From Streptomyces sp. NBC_01716 (GTDB lineage: Bacteria > Actinomycetota > Actinomycetes > Streptomycetales > Streptomycetaceae), in assembly GCF_036248275.1 (NCBI RefSeq), contig NZ_CP109181.1:2480001-2544000 (forward strand): a stretch of DNA of 64,000 nt. The letters run 5' to 3'. The translations under genes were made by a program, and so were the position numbers. Shown one piece after another: positions 46,185-54,908 of the stretch. How positions within the stretch are numbered: the stretch's first letter is position 1; every line of letters begins with the position of its first letter. The notes under the pieces were generated by a model, which searched no databases, had not been told where the DNA came from, and saw only the letters and a list, made by a program, of their open reading frames with translations.

Positions 46185-47423
46185 CTACTCCTTGGTGAGC
46201 CCCTTCGGCGCCTCGGAGGTCTCCACCTCGGAGGTCTCCGCCTCGGCGGAAGGCCCGGCCGACTCACCGTCAGCCGCCTTCCCGGCATCCGGGTCGGTCG
46301 CCACCGCGTCACCCACCAGCGCGATCGCCTCGCGCGCCGACGCGAGCACCGTCGTGTCGTCCGGGATCTGGTCCGGCGCGTTCTCCGGGTGGTGGCAGGC
46401 CGCCTCGTGCCCCGGCTCCAGCCGGATCAGCGGCGGCTCCACCGTCCGGCACACCTCCGTCGCCTTCCAGCAACGGGTGTGGAACCGGCAGCCGGTCGGC
46501 GGCGAGATCGGCGACGGCACATCGCCCTTGAGCAGAATCCGCTCGCTCCTGGCCCCGCGCCGCTTCGGGTCGGGCACCGGCACCGCCGACAGCAGCGCCT
46601 TCGTGTACGGGTGCATCGGCCGCTCGTACAGCGACTTGCGGTCCGACAGCTCGACGATCTTGCCGAGGTACATCACCGCGATCCGGTCCGAGACATGGCG
46701 GATGACCGAGAGGTCGTGCGCGATGATCACGTACGTGAGGCCCAGCTCGTCCTGGAGGTCGTCCAGCAGGTTCACCACCTGCGCCTGGATCGACACGTCC
46801 AGCGCGGAGACCGGCTCGTCGGCCACGACCAGCTTCGGGCTCAGCGCCAGGGCCCGCGCGATACCGATGCGCTGGCGCTGGCCGCCGGAGAACTCGTGCG
46901 GATAGCGGTTGTAGTGCTCGGGGCTCAGACCCACCAGGCCCAGGAGGCGCTGGACCTCCTTCTTCACCCCGCCCTCGGGCTCCACGTGCTGGAGCTTGAA
47001 CGGCGCGCCGACGATCGTGCCGATCGTGTGGCGCGGGTTCAGCGAGGAGTACGGGTCCTGGAAGATCATCTGCACGTCGCGGCGGAGCGGACGGATCTTG
47101 CCCGCCGACATGTGCGTGATGTCGTGGCCCTGGAACTCGACCCGCCCGCCTGTCGGTTCGTCGAGCCGCGTGATCAGCCGGCCCATGGTCGACTTGCCGC
47201 AGCCGGACTCACCGACGACGCCGAGCGTCTCACCGGCGTGGACGTCGAAGGACAGCCCGTCGACCGCCTTGACGGCGCCGACCTGGCGCTGGAGCAGCCC
47301 CTTCTTGACGGGGAAGTGCTTGACCAGCCCCTCCACCCGCAGCAGGGGCTCCCCTGCCTTGTCTTCTTCCGGCCTGTCCGCCACAGCGGGATCCTTTGCG
47401 TTACTCACGGCGTCGGCGCTCAC
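46185..47423 (-). CDS. Oligopeptide ABC transporter ATP-binding protein F (system 2)
   Basis: The 412-residue DppF/OppF-type ATPase has Walker [21 protein letters not shown] (about residues 68-87), Q-loop [13 protein letters not shown], signature [20 protein letters not shown], Walker [21 protein letters not shown] and the cysteine extension [14 protein letters not shown]. It is longer than usual because of an acidic C-terminal tail of about 70 residues rich in Glu, Ala and Ser (for example [13 protein letters not shown]), absent from the system 1 copy. GTG 47423 overlaps the D subunit stop in GTGA. A perfect hairpin follows the gene, marking the end of the operon. Confidence 0.94.
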   Translation of the reverse strand: MSADAVSNAKDPAVADRPEEDKAGEPLLRVEGLVKHFPVKKGLLQRQVGAVKAVDGLSFDVHAGETLGVVGESGCGKSTMGRLITRLDEPTGGRVEFQGHDITHMSAGKIRPLRRDVQMIFQDPYSSLNPRHTIGTIVGAPFKLQHVEPEGGVKKEVQRLLGLVGLSPEHYNRYPHEFSGGQRQRIGIARALALSPKLVVADEPVSALDVSIQAQVVNLLDDLQDELGLTYVIIAHDLSVIRHVSDRIAVMYLGKIVELSDRKSLYERPMHPYTKALLSAVPVPDPKRRGARSERILLKGDVPSPISPPTGCRFHTRCWKATEVCRTVEPPLIRLEPGHEAACHHPENAPDQIPDDTTVLASAREAIALVGDAVATDPDAGKAADGESAGPSAEAETSEVETSEAPKGLTKE

Positions 47424-48553
47424 AGCTTCGGCGCAATCTCTTCGGTCCAGATCTTGGTCCGCTCCTCCTGCGTCATATGGCAGGCGGAGTGGTGCCCGGC
47501 GCCGACCAGCTTCAGTTCGGGACGCTCCGTGCGCGTGATGCCGTCCTTGGGGACATCGGCGTACGGGCAGCGCGGGTTGAAGGCGCAGCCTTGAGGCACG
47601 TTGATGAGCGACGGCGGCTGGCCCTTGACGGGGATGAGCCGATCGGTCTGCTCACGGTCGATCCGGGGCATCGAGCCGAGCAGGCCCCAGGTGTAGGGGT
47701 GCTGCGGCTCGTAGAAGACCTTCTCGGCCGGCCCGCGCTCGACGCACCGGCCGCCGTACATGACCAGCAGGTCGTCCGCCATCTCGGCGACGACCCCGAG
47801 GTCATGGGTGATCATGATGACCGCGGAGCCGAACTCCTTCTGAAGATCCCTGATGAGGTCGAGGATCTGCGCCTGGACGGTCACGTCCAGGGCGGTCGTC
47901 GGCTCGTCGGCGATGAGCAGTTCGGGGTTGTTCACCAGGGCCATCGCGATCATCGCGCGCTGGCGCATACCGCCGGAGAACTCATGCGGATAGCTGTCGA
48001 CACGCTTGTGCGGCTCGGGGATGCCGACCCGGTCGAGCATCTCGACCGCCCGTGCGCGGGCGACCTTCTTGGTGACCTTGTGGTGGACGCGGTACGCCTC
48101 CACGATCTGCGCGCCGACGCGGTAGTACGGGTGCATCGCGGACAGCGGGTCCTGGAAGATCATGGCCATCTTCCGGCCGCGCAGCCGCCGGACATGGTCG
48201 GGGTCGGCCCCGACCAGTTCCTCGCCGTCCAGCCAGACCTCGCCGGATATCGCTGCGTTGGCGGAGCGGTGCAGGCCCATGACGCCGAGCGAGGTGACGG
48301 ACTTGCCGGAGCCGGACTCACCGACGATGCCGAGGGTTTTGCCGGCGTGGACGTCGAAGCTGACGCCGTCGACCGACTTCACCAGACCGTCGTCGGTGCT
48401 GAAGTGGATACGGAGGTCGCGTACGGAGAGGAACGGGTCCCCCGGGCCGCCGGCCCCGGGTGCCCCCGCGGCCTTGGAGACCACCGGCTCGCCCGGCGCG
48501 GACGCGGGACCGGGCACCCGTGCCGCGGACTGCTCCTTGGAAACCTCGCTCAC
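47420..48553 (-). CDS. Oligopeptide ABC transporter ATP-binding protein D (system 2)
   Basis: The 377-residue DppD/OppD-type ATPase begins with a Gly/Ala/Pro-rich tail of about 40 residues, then [20 protein letters not shown]. It has Walker [22 protein letters not shown]-loop [16 protein letters not shown], signature [20 protein letters not shown], Walker [21 protein letters not shown] and the C-terminal [19 protein letters not shown] 48553 overlaps the permease B stop in GTGA, and its own stop overlaps ATPase F in GTGA, so three consecutive cistrons are coupled. Confidence 0.95.
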   Translation of the reverse strand: MSEVSKEQSAARVPGPASAPGEPVVSKAAGAPGAGGPGDPFLSVRDLRIHFSTDDGLVKSVDGVSFDVHAGKTLGIVGESGSGKSVTSLGVMGLHRSANAAISGEVWLDGEELVGADPDHVRRLRGRKMAMIFQDPLSAMHPYYRVGAQIVEAYRVHHKVTKKVARARAVEMLDRVGIPEPHKRVDSYPHEFSGGMRQRAMIAMALVNNPELLIADEPTTALDVTVQAQILDLIRDLQKEFGSAVIMITHDLGVVAEMADDLLVMYGGRCVERGPAEKVFYEPQHPYTWGLLGSMPRIDREQTDRLIPVKGQPPSLINVPQGCAFNPRCPYADVPKDGITRTERPELKLVGAGHHSACHMTQEERTKIWTEEIAPKL

Positions 48554-49563
48554 GAGTACCTCACCCTGGGGTCGATGGCGGCGTACACCAGGTCCACCAG
48601 CAGATTGCAGAAGACGATGAAGAATGCGGCGAACAGGGTCACGCCCATCACGATCGGCAGGTCGGCGTCCTTCACCGACTGGATCGCGTACGAGCCCATG
48701 CCCTGGAGGGAGAAGACCTGTTCGGTGATGACGGCGCCGCCGAGCAGCAGGCCGAAGTCCATACCGAAGATCGTGACGATGGGCGTCAGCGCGGACCGCA
48801 GTCCGTGCTTGGCGACGACCGTGCTCTCCCGCAGGCCCTTGGCCCGCGCCGTACGGATGTAGTCCTCCCCCATCACTTCCAGCATGCCGGCCCGGGTGAG
48901 CCTGGCGTACAGGGCGGAGTAGAGGAAGGCGAGGCTGCACCAGGGGATGATCAGGTTCCAGGCCCAGTCCGCCGGATTGTCCGCGAACGGGACGTAGTTG
49001 ACGCCGTCCGACCACAGTGGCCACTGGACGGTGAAGAGGGCCAGGCCGAGCATGCCGGTGAAGAAGATCGGCAGCGAGACACCGGCCAGGGCCAGCGTCA
49101 TGGCGAAGCGGTCGAAGATCGAGCCCCGCTTGAGCGCGGACAGGACACCGATGGCGACACCGGAGATCAGCCAGATCACCGCGGCACCGATGGCCAGGGA
49201 GAACGTGATCGGCACCCGGTCCATCAGCTCGGGCCACACCTCGACGTGCGTCTTGAAGGAGTAGCCGAAGCAGGGCGCGTTGCACATGGACGGGTCCGGG
49301 CCGAAGTTGTACTCGGCGCCGACGAAGATGCCCTTGATGAAGTCGAAGTACTGGGTGTAGAGGGGCTGGTCGAGCCCCAGGTTCGCCTTGACGGCGGCGA
49401 TGGAGTCGGGGTTGGCGTCCTTACCGACGTACTGGACTGCCAGCTGGTCGATCGTCTGCCCACCGAGCCGTGGAACAAGGAAGAAGATCGCGAAGGTGAC
49501 TGCGCTGACCACCAGCAACAGCATTACCGCGGCGATCACGCGTCGGATGATGTACGCAGTCAC
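48550..49563 (-). CDS. Oligopeptide ABC transporter permease B (system 2)
   Basis: The 337-residue DppB/OppB-type permease begins TAYIIRRVIAAVMLLLVVSA, the usual first span. It has a long external loop (GLDQPLYTQYFDFIKGIFVG, with two cysteines in SMCNAPCFGYS) and further spans. Its coupling loop is GEDYIRTARAKGLRESTVVA, then KHGLRSALTPIV. GTG 49563 is preferred over ATG 49641, because the 26 extra codons of the longer version would lie on top of a perfect 16-bp inverted repeat and encode an Arg/Pro/Gly-rich stretch. No ribosome site is clear for either start. ATPase D overlaps its stop. Confidence 0.92.
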   Translation of the reverse strand: MTAYIIRRVIAAVMLLLVVSAVTFAIFFLVPRLGGQTIDQLAVQYVGKDANPDSIAAVKANLGLDQPLYTQYFDFIKGIFVGAEYNFGPDPSMCNAPCFGYSFKTHVEVWPELMDRVPITFSLAIGAAVIWLISGVAIGVLSALKRGSIFDRFAMTLALAGVSLPIFFTGMLGLALFTVQWPLWSDGVNYVPFADNPADWAWNLIIPWCSLAFLYSALYARLTRAGMLEVMGEDYIRTARAKGLRESTVVAKHGLRSALTPIVTIFGMDFGLLLGGAVITEQVFSLQGMGSYAIQSVKDADLPIVMGVTLFAAFFIVFCNLLVDLVYAAIDPRVRYS

Positions 49564-49577
49564 AGCCGATCGGCGCC

Positions 49578-49615
49578 GGGTCCGCCGGCCGGGGGGTGAC
49601 CCGGCCGGCGGACCC
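49578..49615 (-). terminator. Hairpin between binding-protein and permease genes (system 2)
   Basis: GGGTCCGCCGGCCGGG (49578-49593) pairs perfectly with CCCGGCCGGCGGACCC (49600-49615) around a 6-base loop. It lies between the binding-protein stop (49672) and the permease B start, and probably lowers downstream expression or protects upstream mRNA. Confidence 0.75.
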
Positions 49616-49671
49616 GAAGCCTTCACCTGCCTTTCAGGCATTTCGGGGGGTTGGGAAGCTCTACCGCTGAA

Positions 49672-51426
49672 TTAGGTGGTGGAGCCGATCAGCAGGTAGT
49701 CGTACATACCGAGGTACGCCTGGGTCACGGTGACGTTGGTCGCCGAGTCCGGGCGGTACAGCAGGTTCTTGCGGTAGATCAGCGGCACGGCCGAGGCGTT
49801 CTCCATGACGAGCTTGTCGACCTCGCCCCACGCCTTGGTGCGGGCGGCGTCGTCGGTCTGCGCGATACCGTCCGACAGCGCCTTGTTGATCGTGGGGTCG
49901 TTCAGCTCCATCAGGTTGTTGCCGCCCGAGGGCTTGATGGCGGAGCCGTTGACGATCTGGTCGAGGAAGCCGAAGCCGGTCGGCCAGTCGGCGCCCCACG
50001 CCATCATCATCATGCCGAGCTTGTGCTCGTGGACGTAGCTGGGGACACCGGCGAAGTTACCGAAGTACTTGCCCGACGGGTACTGCTTGATCTCCGCCTC
50101 GATGCCGACCTTCTTCAGCGAGGCCTGGATGGCGGTCGCCATCTGCACCTCGTCGGGACGGTCGGAGCGGGCGGTCAGGTTGGTCTTGAAGCCGTTCGGC
50201 TGACCGCAGTCCGCGAGAGCGGCCTTGGCCTTCGCGACGTCGCCCTTGTTGCCCTCGGTCTGGTACAGGTCGAACTTCTGGTACCCGTTGACCGTCGGCG
50301 GGAGCAGCGTGCTCGCCACGTCGCCCTTGGTGTCGCCACCGAGCGCGGCCTGCACGGACGCCTTGTCGATCGCGTAGTGGACGGCCTTGCGGCAGTCCGC
50401 GTTGTCGAAGGGCTTCACCTTCGTCGACAGCGCGAGGTACGAGGTGGCGCCGGCGTACGAGTTGTCCGTCTTCGCCTTCTCGCTCGACTTGGTGAGGACC
50501 TTGGGCTGGGTCTTCGTCTGAAGACCGGTGCCGGCGGCGTCCACCGTGATGTTGTCGCTCATCAGGTGCTGGTCGACCGTGGTCGGGTTGACCTTGAACT
50601 TGATGGTGATCTTGTCGGCGAGCGCCGGGCGGATCGGGTCGGTGGCCTTGTCCCAGTGCGGGTTGCGCACGAGGGTCGCGCTGCGGCCCTCGTTGTACGA
50701 CTCGAACTTGTACGGGCCCGACGACGAGATCTGCTTGACGTACTCGGCGCCCTTGTCCTTCGCCTGCGGCACGGGGGCCGTCTGCGAGAAGGTCGCCAGG
50801 TAGTCGAAGTCGGCGAACGGCTTGTTGAGCTTGAAGACGATCGTCTGGTCGTCCGGGGTCTCGATGGACTTCAGGCCCTCGGGAGACTTGTCCTTGTACG
50901 GGCCCTTGTACTTCTCGCCGCCCAGCAGGTACGCCTTGAAGTAGGTGGGACCGTGCGAGAGGGCCTCGGGCGCGAAGTTGCTGCGCTCGATGGCGTACTT
51001 GACGTCCTTGGACGTGACCGGGCTGCCGTCGTCGAACTTGACGCCCTTGCGGAGCTTGTACGTCCAGGTCTTGGCGTCCGCGCTCGGCTCACCCAGCGAC
51101 TCCGCGAGGTCGGGGACGACCTCCAGGCCTTCCTTGCCGGCGGCCGGCTTGAAGGTGGTGAGCGTACGGCCGTACAGGCGGGAGAAGTTCTGGACCCAGC
51201 CATAGTAGGTGTTGCCCGGGTCGAGGGAGTCCGGCACGTCCGAGTGCTCGAAGGTGACGGTGCCCCCCTTCTTGTCGGACTTGTTGACGACCGACGTCAG
51301 TCCGGCGTCGACTCCGGCGCCGTCGCTCTTGTTGTTGTCCTTGCTGTCCGAGCCGCCGCACGCCGACGCGCCGAGCGCCAGCACGATGGCTGTCGCCAGG
51401 ACAGCTGTCGCTTTCTTGGTCTTCAT
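49672..51426 (-). CDS. Oligopeptide ABC transporter substrate-binding lipoprotein (system 2)
   Basis: This 584-residue family-5 binding lipoprotein has signal MKTKKATAVLATAIVLALGA and lipobox ASAC with Cys23. Family sequence includes GTVTFEHSDVPDSLDPGNTY, WTYKLRKGVKFDDGSPVTSK, SSGPYKFESYNEGRSATLVR, DCRKAVHYAIDKASVQAALG and GADWPTGFGFLDQIVNGSAI. It should bind peptides or similar solutes outside the membrane. It differs substantially from the system 1 protein, so the two systems probably take different substrates. It lies second in its operon, after permease C and before a hairpin and permease B. Confidence 0.94.
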   Translation of the reverse strand: MKTKKATAVLATAIVLALGASACGGSDSKDNNKSDGAGVDAGLTSVVNKSDKKGGTVTFEHSDVPDSLDPGNTYYGWVQNFSRLYGRTLTTFKPAAGKEGLEVVPDLAESLGEPSADAKTWTYKLRKGVKFDDGSPVTSKDVKYAIERSNFAPEALSHGPTYFKAYLLGGEKYKGPYKDKSPEGLKSIETPDDQTIVFKLNKPFADFDYLATFSQTAPVPQAKDKGAEYVKQISSSGPYKFESYNEGRSATLVRNPHWDKATDPIRPALADKITIKFKVNPTTVDQHLMSDNITVDAAGTGLQTKTQPKVLTKSSEKAKTDNSYAGATSYLALSTKVKPFDNADCRKAVHYAIDKASVQAALGGDTKGDVASTLLPPTVNGYQKFDLYQTEGNKGDVAKAKAALADCGQPNGFKTNLTARSDRPDEVQMATAIQASLKKVGIEAEIKQYPSGKYFGNFAGVPSYVHEHKLGMMMMAWGADWPTGFGFLDQIVNGSAIKPSGGNNLMELNDPTINKALSDGIAQTDDAARTKAWGEVDKLVMENASAVPLIYRKNLLYRPDSATNVTVTQAYLGMYDYLLIGSTT

Positions 51427-51522
51427 CCTGAGGAAAGCCCCTCTATCAATGGATACGGCACGGAGCTCAAGATCGGCCGCTGTGGATGGTGCTGGGTGGT
51501 ACCGGGATGGTGCCTGGGGGGA

Positions 51523-52521
51523 CTACTTGCTGCGGGGGTCGAGTGCGTCACGCAGCCCGTCACCCAGCAGATTGAATGCCAGCACGGTGATGAAAATCGC
51601 CATGCCGGGCACGAACATGTAGTGCAGATCGACCTCGTACAGGTCCACCGCGGTGGTGAGCATGCCGCCCCACGAGGCCTGTGGCGGGGCGATGCCCACT
51701 CCGAGGAAGCTCAGACCGGCCTCGAAGAGGATGTTTGTGGGGATCAGGAGCGTCGAGTAGACGAGGATCGGCGCCACGAGGTTCGGCAGCAGTTCCCGGA
51801 AGAGGATGAAGGGCCCTCTGGCCCCCAGACTCCGGGACGCGTCGACGAACTCACGCCTGCGCAGGCTCATGGTCTGCGCGCGCACGATCCGGCCCATGTA
51901 GGGCCAGTTGAAGAAGCCGATCACGAAGATCAGCACACCGATCCGCAGGGGCAGTCCGCTGAGTCCGAAGGCGCCGTCCTGGAGGGCGGCGGAGATCGAG
52001 ATCGCGAAGAGCAGCAGCGGGAAGGCGAGGAAGGTGTCCATCAGCCGGCTGACGACGGCGTCGACCCAGCCCCCGTAGTAGCCGGCGATGACGCCGAGCA
52101 GGGTGCCGATGGCCACGGAGAGCAGGGTGGCTCCGGCGGCGACGAGGAGCGAGACCCAGGAGCCCTCGATGATGCGGGCGAGGAGGTCACGGCCGAGGCC
52201 GGGCTCCACACCGAGCGGGTGGTCCCAGCTCATGCCGCCCCAGGCGCCCTTGGGGGCCAGCAGCTCCGGGTCGACCAGGTCCTGGTTCAGGGCGTTGGGG
52301 TCGAGATCGAAGAGTGCCTGGATGGGCTTGGCCAGTACGGCGAGCAGAACCAGGAGTATGACAACGATGCCGCCGGCCACGGCGGCCTTGTCGCGCTTGA
52401 AGCGCGTCCAGGCTATTCGACCGAGCGAACGCCCTTCTATCTGGCTCTGCTTGGCGCCCGTGAGCACTGCCTCCGGCTGCACTTCGGCAGCCGACTTGGT
52501 GGTCTCGATCGGTGCGGTCAC
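51523..52521 (-). CDS. Oligopeptide ABC transporter permease C (system 2)
   Basis: The 332-residue DppC/OppC-type permease has a cytoplasmic N-terminus (TAPIETTKSAAEVQPEAVLT), a first span AVAGGIVVILLVLLAVLA, and five more spans. Its coupling loop is RREFVDASRSLGARGPFILF, then RELLPNLVAPILV. The end LGDGLRDALDPRSK is typical. GTG 52521 has AGGAGGGG about 11 bases upstream, while the open frame before it is not coding-like. It is the first gene of the system 2 operon (C, binding protein, B, D, F), an order unlike system 1. Confidence 0.93.
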   Translation of the reverse strand: MTAPIETTKSAAEVQPEAVLTGAKQSQIEGRSLGRIAWTRFKRDKAAVAGGIVVILLVLLAVLAKPIQALFDLDPNALNQDLVDPELLAPKGAWGGMSWDHPLGVEPGLGRDLLARIIEGSWVSLLVAAGATLLSVAIGTLLGVIAGYYGGWVDAVVSRLMDTFLAFPLLLFAISISAALQDGAFGLSGLPLRIGVLIFVIGFFNWPYMGRIVRAQTMSLRRREFVDASRSLGARGPFILFRELLPNLVAPILVYSTLLIPTNILFEAGLSFLGVGIAPPQASWGGMLTTAVDLYEVDLHYMFVPGMAIFITVLAFNLLGDGLRDALDPRSK

Positions 52522-52942
52522 AACGTCTTCGACCCCTCCTGGCCGGCGGTCGCCGGCCCGTACCCGCCGTTGTAACGGCCTGTCTCGCATCAGTTGGCGC
52601 ACACATCGGTGCTGGTGTCGCGGAAGCGTCCCGTGAAGGGCTTCCCGTGGAGCGATGCTGGGCTGCTCGCACAAGGGACCGACAGTCCCCGCTGCCGGGA
52701 GTCTTCATGGCCGTAGTGATCACCCGCCAGTGTTCAAGTGGAATGTTTGCTCAAACGTGATGGAGTCAGACACCTACCGTTATCCGGACGTTGTGATCGC
52801 CTCAGCGGAACGACGGCCCGTTTTCGGTGGGTTTCGCTACGGCTCGCGACGTCCGTAGTCCGTACGGTACGCCTGTCGTACCGGACGGTACGGCGCGGGG
52901 CGCGGGGTTACGGCCGGCCGTGGCGGGGCAGCAGGCGCGCGG
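52522..52942. other. Intergenic region upstream of the system 2 transporter operon
   Basis: About 420 bp without a credible gene lie between permease C and the SseB-like gene. GCCGTTGTAACGGC (52566-52579) is a perfect 14-bp palindrome about 45 bp upstream of the permease C start and could be an operator. Further out, 52875-52905 contains repeated CGTACGGTAC/GGACGGTACGG-like units. The operon promoter should be here but could not be fixed. Confidence 0.4.
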
Positions 52943-53737
52943 TCAGTAGGCGCGCGGCGCGGCGGGCGGGTATCCGTAGCCGGGCGCCGCCTGGGGCGCC
53001 CCGTGGGCCTCCCGGTCGTAGAACGGCCGGGAGTTGGCCCGCAGCCACATCGTGACCGGGTCGTACTCGTCGGACATCGCGACGGTGGAGACCGGCAGCC
53101 CCTCGGGGACCGCGCCGATGGACTGCTGCATCATCGCGCGCACGGCGTCGACGGACGCCGGGCTCGTGTCGTACAGATCCAGACCGATGGTGAGATACGG
53201 GGCGCCGAGCGCCGGGTGGACCCAGGCGCGGCGCAACGACCGTACGGCGGGGGTGCGGTGGGCGTTCTGCGTGAGCAGCGCGTAGAACTGCGGGATCTCG
53301 ACGGCCGGTTCGGAGAGCCGCAGCGGGCCCGCGGGCATCCGGTCGAGGCCGGTGGCGATCCGGCGCAGGTCGAGCCACGGGATGCCGACGCCGCCGCCGG
53401 GGGCGTGCGGGTTGAGCCAGATCCCCCAGCGTTCGGGGTAGAGGGCGCGGGCGATGTCGCGGCCGGTGACGACCTCGTGCGCGCGGTTCCAGCCACTGAC
53501 GGAGAGCTCCTGGGCGGAGGTGACGCAGGGCGCGTAGCCGAGGCCGTCGACCTCCATGTTCCCGTACTGGGCGTCGGGCGAGCCCGCACGGCCGTGCCAG
53601 AGCAGCATCCACACCTGACCGGCCGAGCCGTCCGCGAGCGCCTGGAGCAGCGCCTCGTAGGCGTCGTAGCGTCCTGGCGTCACCTGGCGCAGCATGTGCT
53701 CGACCTGCCCGGCCGCCGCGGTGCCTGACGCGCTCAC
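52943..53737 (-). CDS. SseB-family protein, copy 1
   Basis: The 264-residue protein resembles SseB (enhanced serine sensitivity) family proteins. Landmarks are QVEHMLRQVTPGRYDAYEAL, AGQVWMLLWHGRAGSPDAQY, YAPCVTSAQELSVSGWN, DIARALYPERWGIWLNPHAP and the C-terminal DEYDPVTMWLRANSRPFYDR. The last 25 residues are Pro/Ala/Tyr-rich and likely flexible. Alignment by eye with the next gene shows both share the same core (YxPxxxS, GIxxNP, VxxWxxxxxRPFYxR). GTG 53737 is chosen with an upstream GGGGCGGG. The biochemical role of the family is unclear. The nearby serine and glycine enzymes give a possible context. Confidence 0.75.
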   Translation of the reverse strand: MSASGTAAAGQVEHMLRQVTPGRYDAYEALLQALADGSAGQVWMLLWHGRAGSPDAQYGNMEVDGLGYAPCVTSAQELSVSGWNRAHEVVTGRDIARALYPERWGIWLNPHAPGGGVGIPWLDLRRIATGLDRMPAGPLRLSEPAVEIPQFYALLTQNAHRTPAVRSLRRAWVHPALGAPYLTIGLDLYDTSPASVDAVRAMMQQSIGAVPEGLPVSTVAMSDEYDPVTMWLRANSRPFYDREAHGAPQAAPGYGYPPAAPRAY

Positions 53738-53822
53738 TCTGGGTCCCGCCCCTCGTCGATCCACCATTTGGACCGGCCTCCCCCGCATCGGGCCCGTGCC
53801 GGCCAGGCCATCAAACCAGCTT

Positions 53823-54026
53823 AGGGCCTGTCGTTTGGATCAGGCCGGATCAGGGAGCGGGGTCTGGTGCGTGCGATCGCAAGGCGGAGGAGGGAGACAT
53901 GGCGGAGCCATGGCGACCGACGACAACGGAGGGGGCACCTCCCGTGCCCCCCCTCGGGGGCTACGGGGGAGAGCGTGCGTGCCAGACCCCGCTCCCTGAT
54001 CCGGCCTGATCCGAACGACAGGCCCT
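53823..54026. repeat. 204-bp foldback element with 45-bp terminal inverted repeats (MITE-like)
   Basis: The left arm 53823-53867 (starting AGGGCCTGTCGTTTGGATCA) and the right arm 53982-54026 (ending GATCCGAACGACAGGCCCT) are inverted copies with one mismatch in 45 bp. The 114-bp centre holds a nested hairpin, GGGGGCAC/GTGCCCCC around CTCCC (53934-53954), and no coding frame. The size, terminal repeats and absence of a gene suggest a non-autonomous mobile element or a large RNA/DNA hairpin. It sits between two SseB-like genes transcribed the same way. A short direct target duplication was not evident. Confidence 0.8.
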
Positions 54027-54071
54027 GACCCTGTGGGTCATGGCCGGATCCGGCGCAGGGCGCGCGGCGTG

Positions 54072-54821
54072 TTATGCGGGCGGGGCGGCCGTGCGCTGGT
54101 AGAAGGGGCGCACCCGCTCCACCATCCACGTACCGACCGGATCCTGGGTGGCGTCCAGCAGTACGAGATTGACGGGCCAGGCGACCTGGGTCCGGCCGAG
54201 GGCCCTGCCGAGCGCGTCCATGGGCGCGTTGCGTTCGGCGGCCTCCCAGGAGGAGAGCTGGACGCCGACGAAGAGCACCGGGGGCTCGCCCTCGATGCTC
54301 GCCAGCCCCCGGCGGGCGCTGACGACGACGCCGGACGCCTCGAACTCCTCGGCGGCGGCCGTCAGGAAGTCGACGGGGTCCTCCTGCCAGTCGGGCTCGA
54401 AGAGCCGCACCCGGCCGCCGCTCGCGGGCCCGTCCAGCGGCGTACGGCCCACCCGGCACAGCTCGGCGACGGCGAGCGGCGGCAGCGGCGCGCCGACCAT
54501 GCCGCCGGGGTTCACGGCTATGCCGAGCTGCGGCGGCAGGCCGCGGGCGAACTCACGGGCCGGGGCGACCGTGAAGGGCATATGGGCCCCGACGCACTGG
54601 AGGAACTGCTGCTCGGAGCTGAAGACGGGGACGTACGGCGCGCCCTCGATCTCCAGCGTGGGCAGATCGAGTCCGGGGCTGTCGGGTCCGCCGCCGTTGG
54701 GCAGCGGCACCCAGAGTTGGCTGCGGCCGAGTACCTCGACCAGCCGTCCGCCCGCCGACGCGTTCCCGAGCGACGCGGCGAGCACCTCTTCCAACTCGTT
54801 GCCCGGCCATGCTGTGTTCAC
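54072..54821 (-). CDS. SseB-family protein, copy 2
   Basis: The 249-residue protein is a clearer SseB-like member: WPGNELEEVLAASLGNASAG, RLVEVLGRSQLWVPLPN, YVPVFSSEQQFLQCVGAHMP, LGIAVNPGGMVGAPLPPLAV, then the C-terminal domain VPVLF-like SIEGEPPVLFVGVQLSSWEA and the ending DPVGTWMVERVRPFYQRT. It has no signal peptide or membrane segment. GTG 54821 is preceded by GGGAGAG. In E. coli the family is known only from increased serine sensitivity when overproduced. Copy 1 lies downstream beyond the foldback element and is a diverged paralogue. Confidence 0.85.
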   Translation of the reverse strand: MNTAWPGNELEEVLAASLGNASAGGRLVEVLGRSQLWVPLPNGGGPDSPGLDLPTLEIEGAPYVPVFSSEQQFLQCVGAHMPFTVAPAREFARGLPPQLGIAVNPGGMVGAPLPPLAVAELCRVGRTPLDGPASGGRVRLFEPDWQEDPVDFLTAAAEEFEASGVVVSARRGLASIEGEPPVLFVGVQLSSWEAAERNAPMDALGRALGRTQVAWPVNLVLLDATQDPVGTWMVERVRPFYQRTAAPPA

Positions 54822-54908
54822 TGACTCTCCCGTATCGCCCCGTACGCCTTCCCCACCCCCGCGTACCCCGGAAAACCCTAACCCCGCACCGGTCGCCGAA
54901 CGCCCCGC

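Noticed and set aside
49564..49641. N-terminal extension of permease B from ATG 49641
   Set aside because: The codons overlie a perfect inverted repeat and give an Arg/Pro/Gly-rich peptide, while normal permease sequence starts at GTG 49563.
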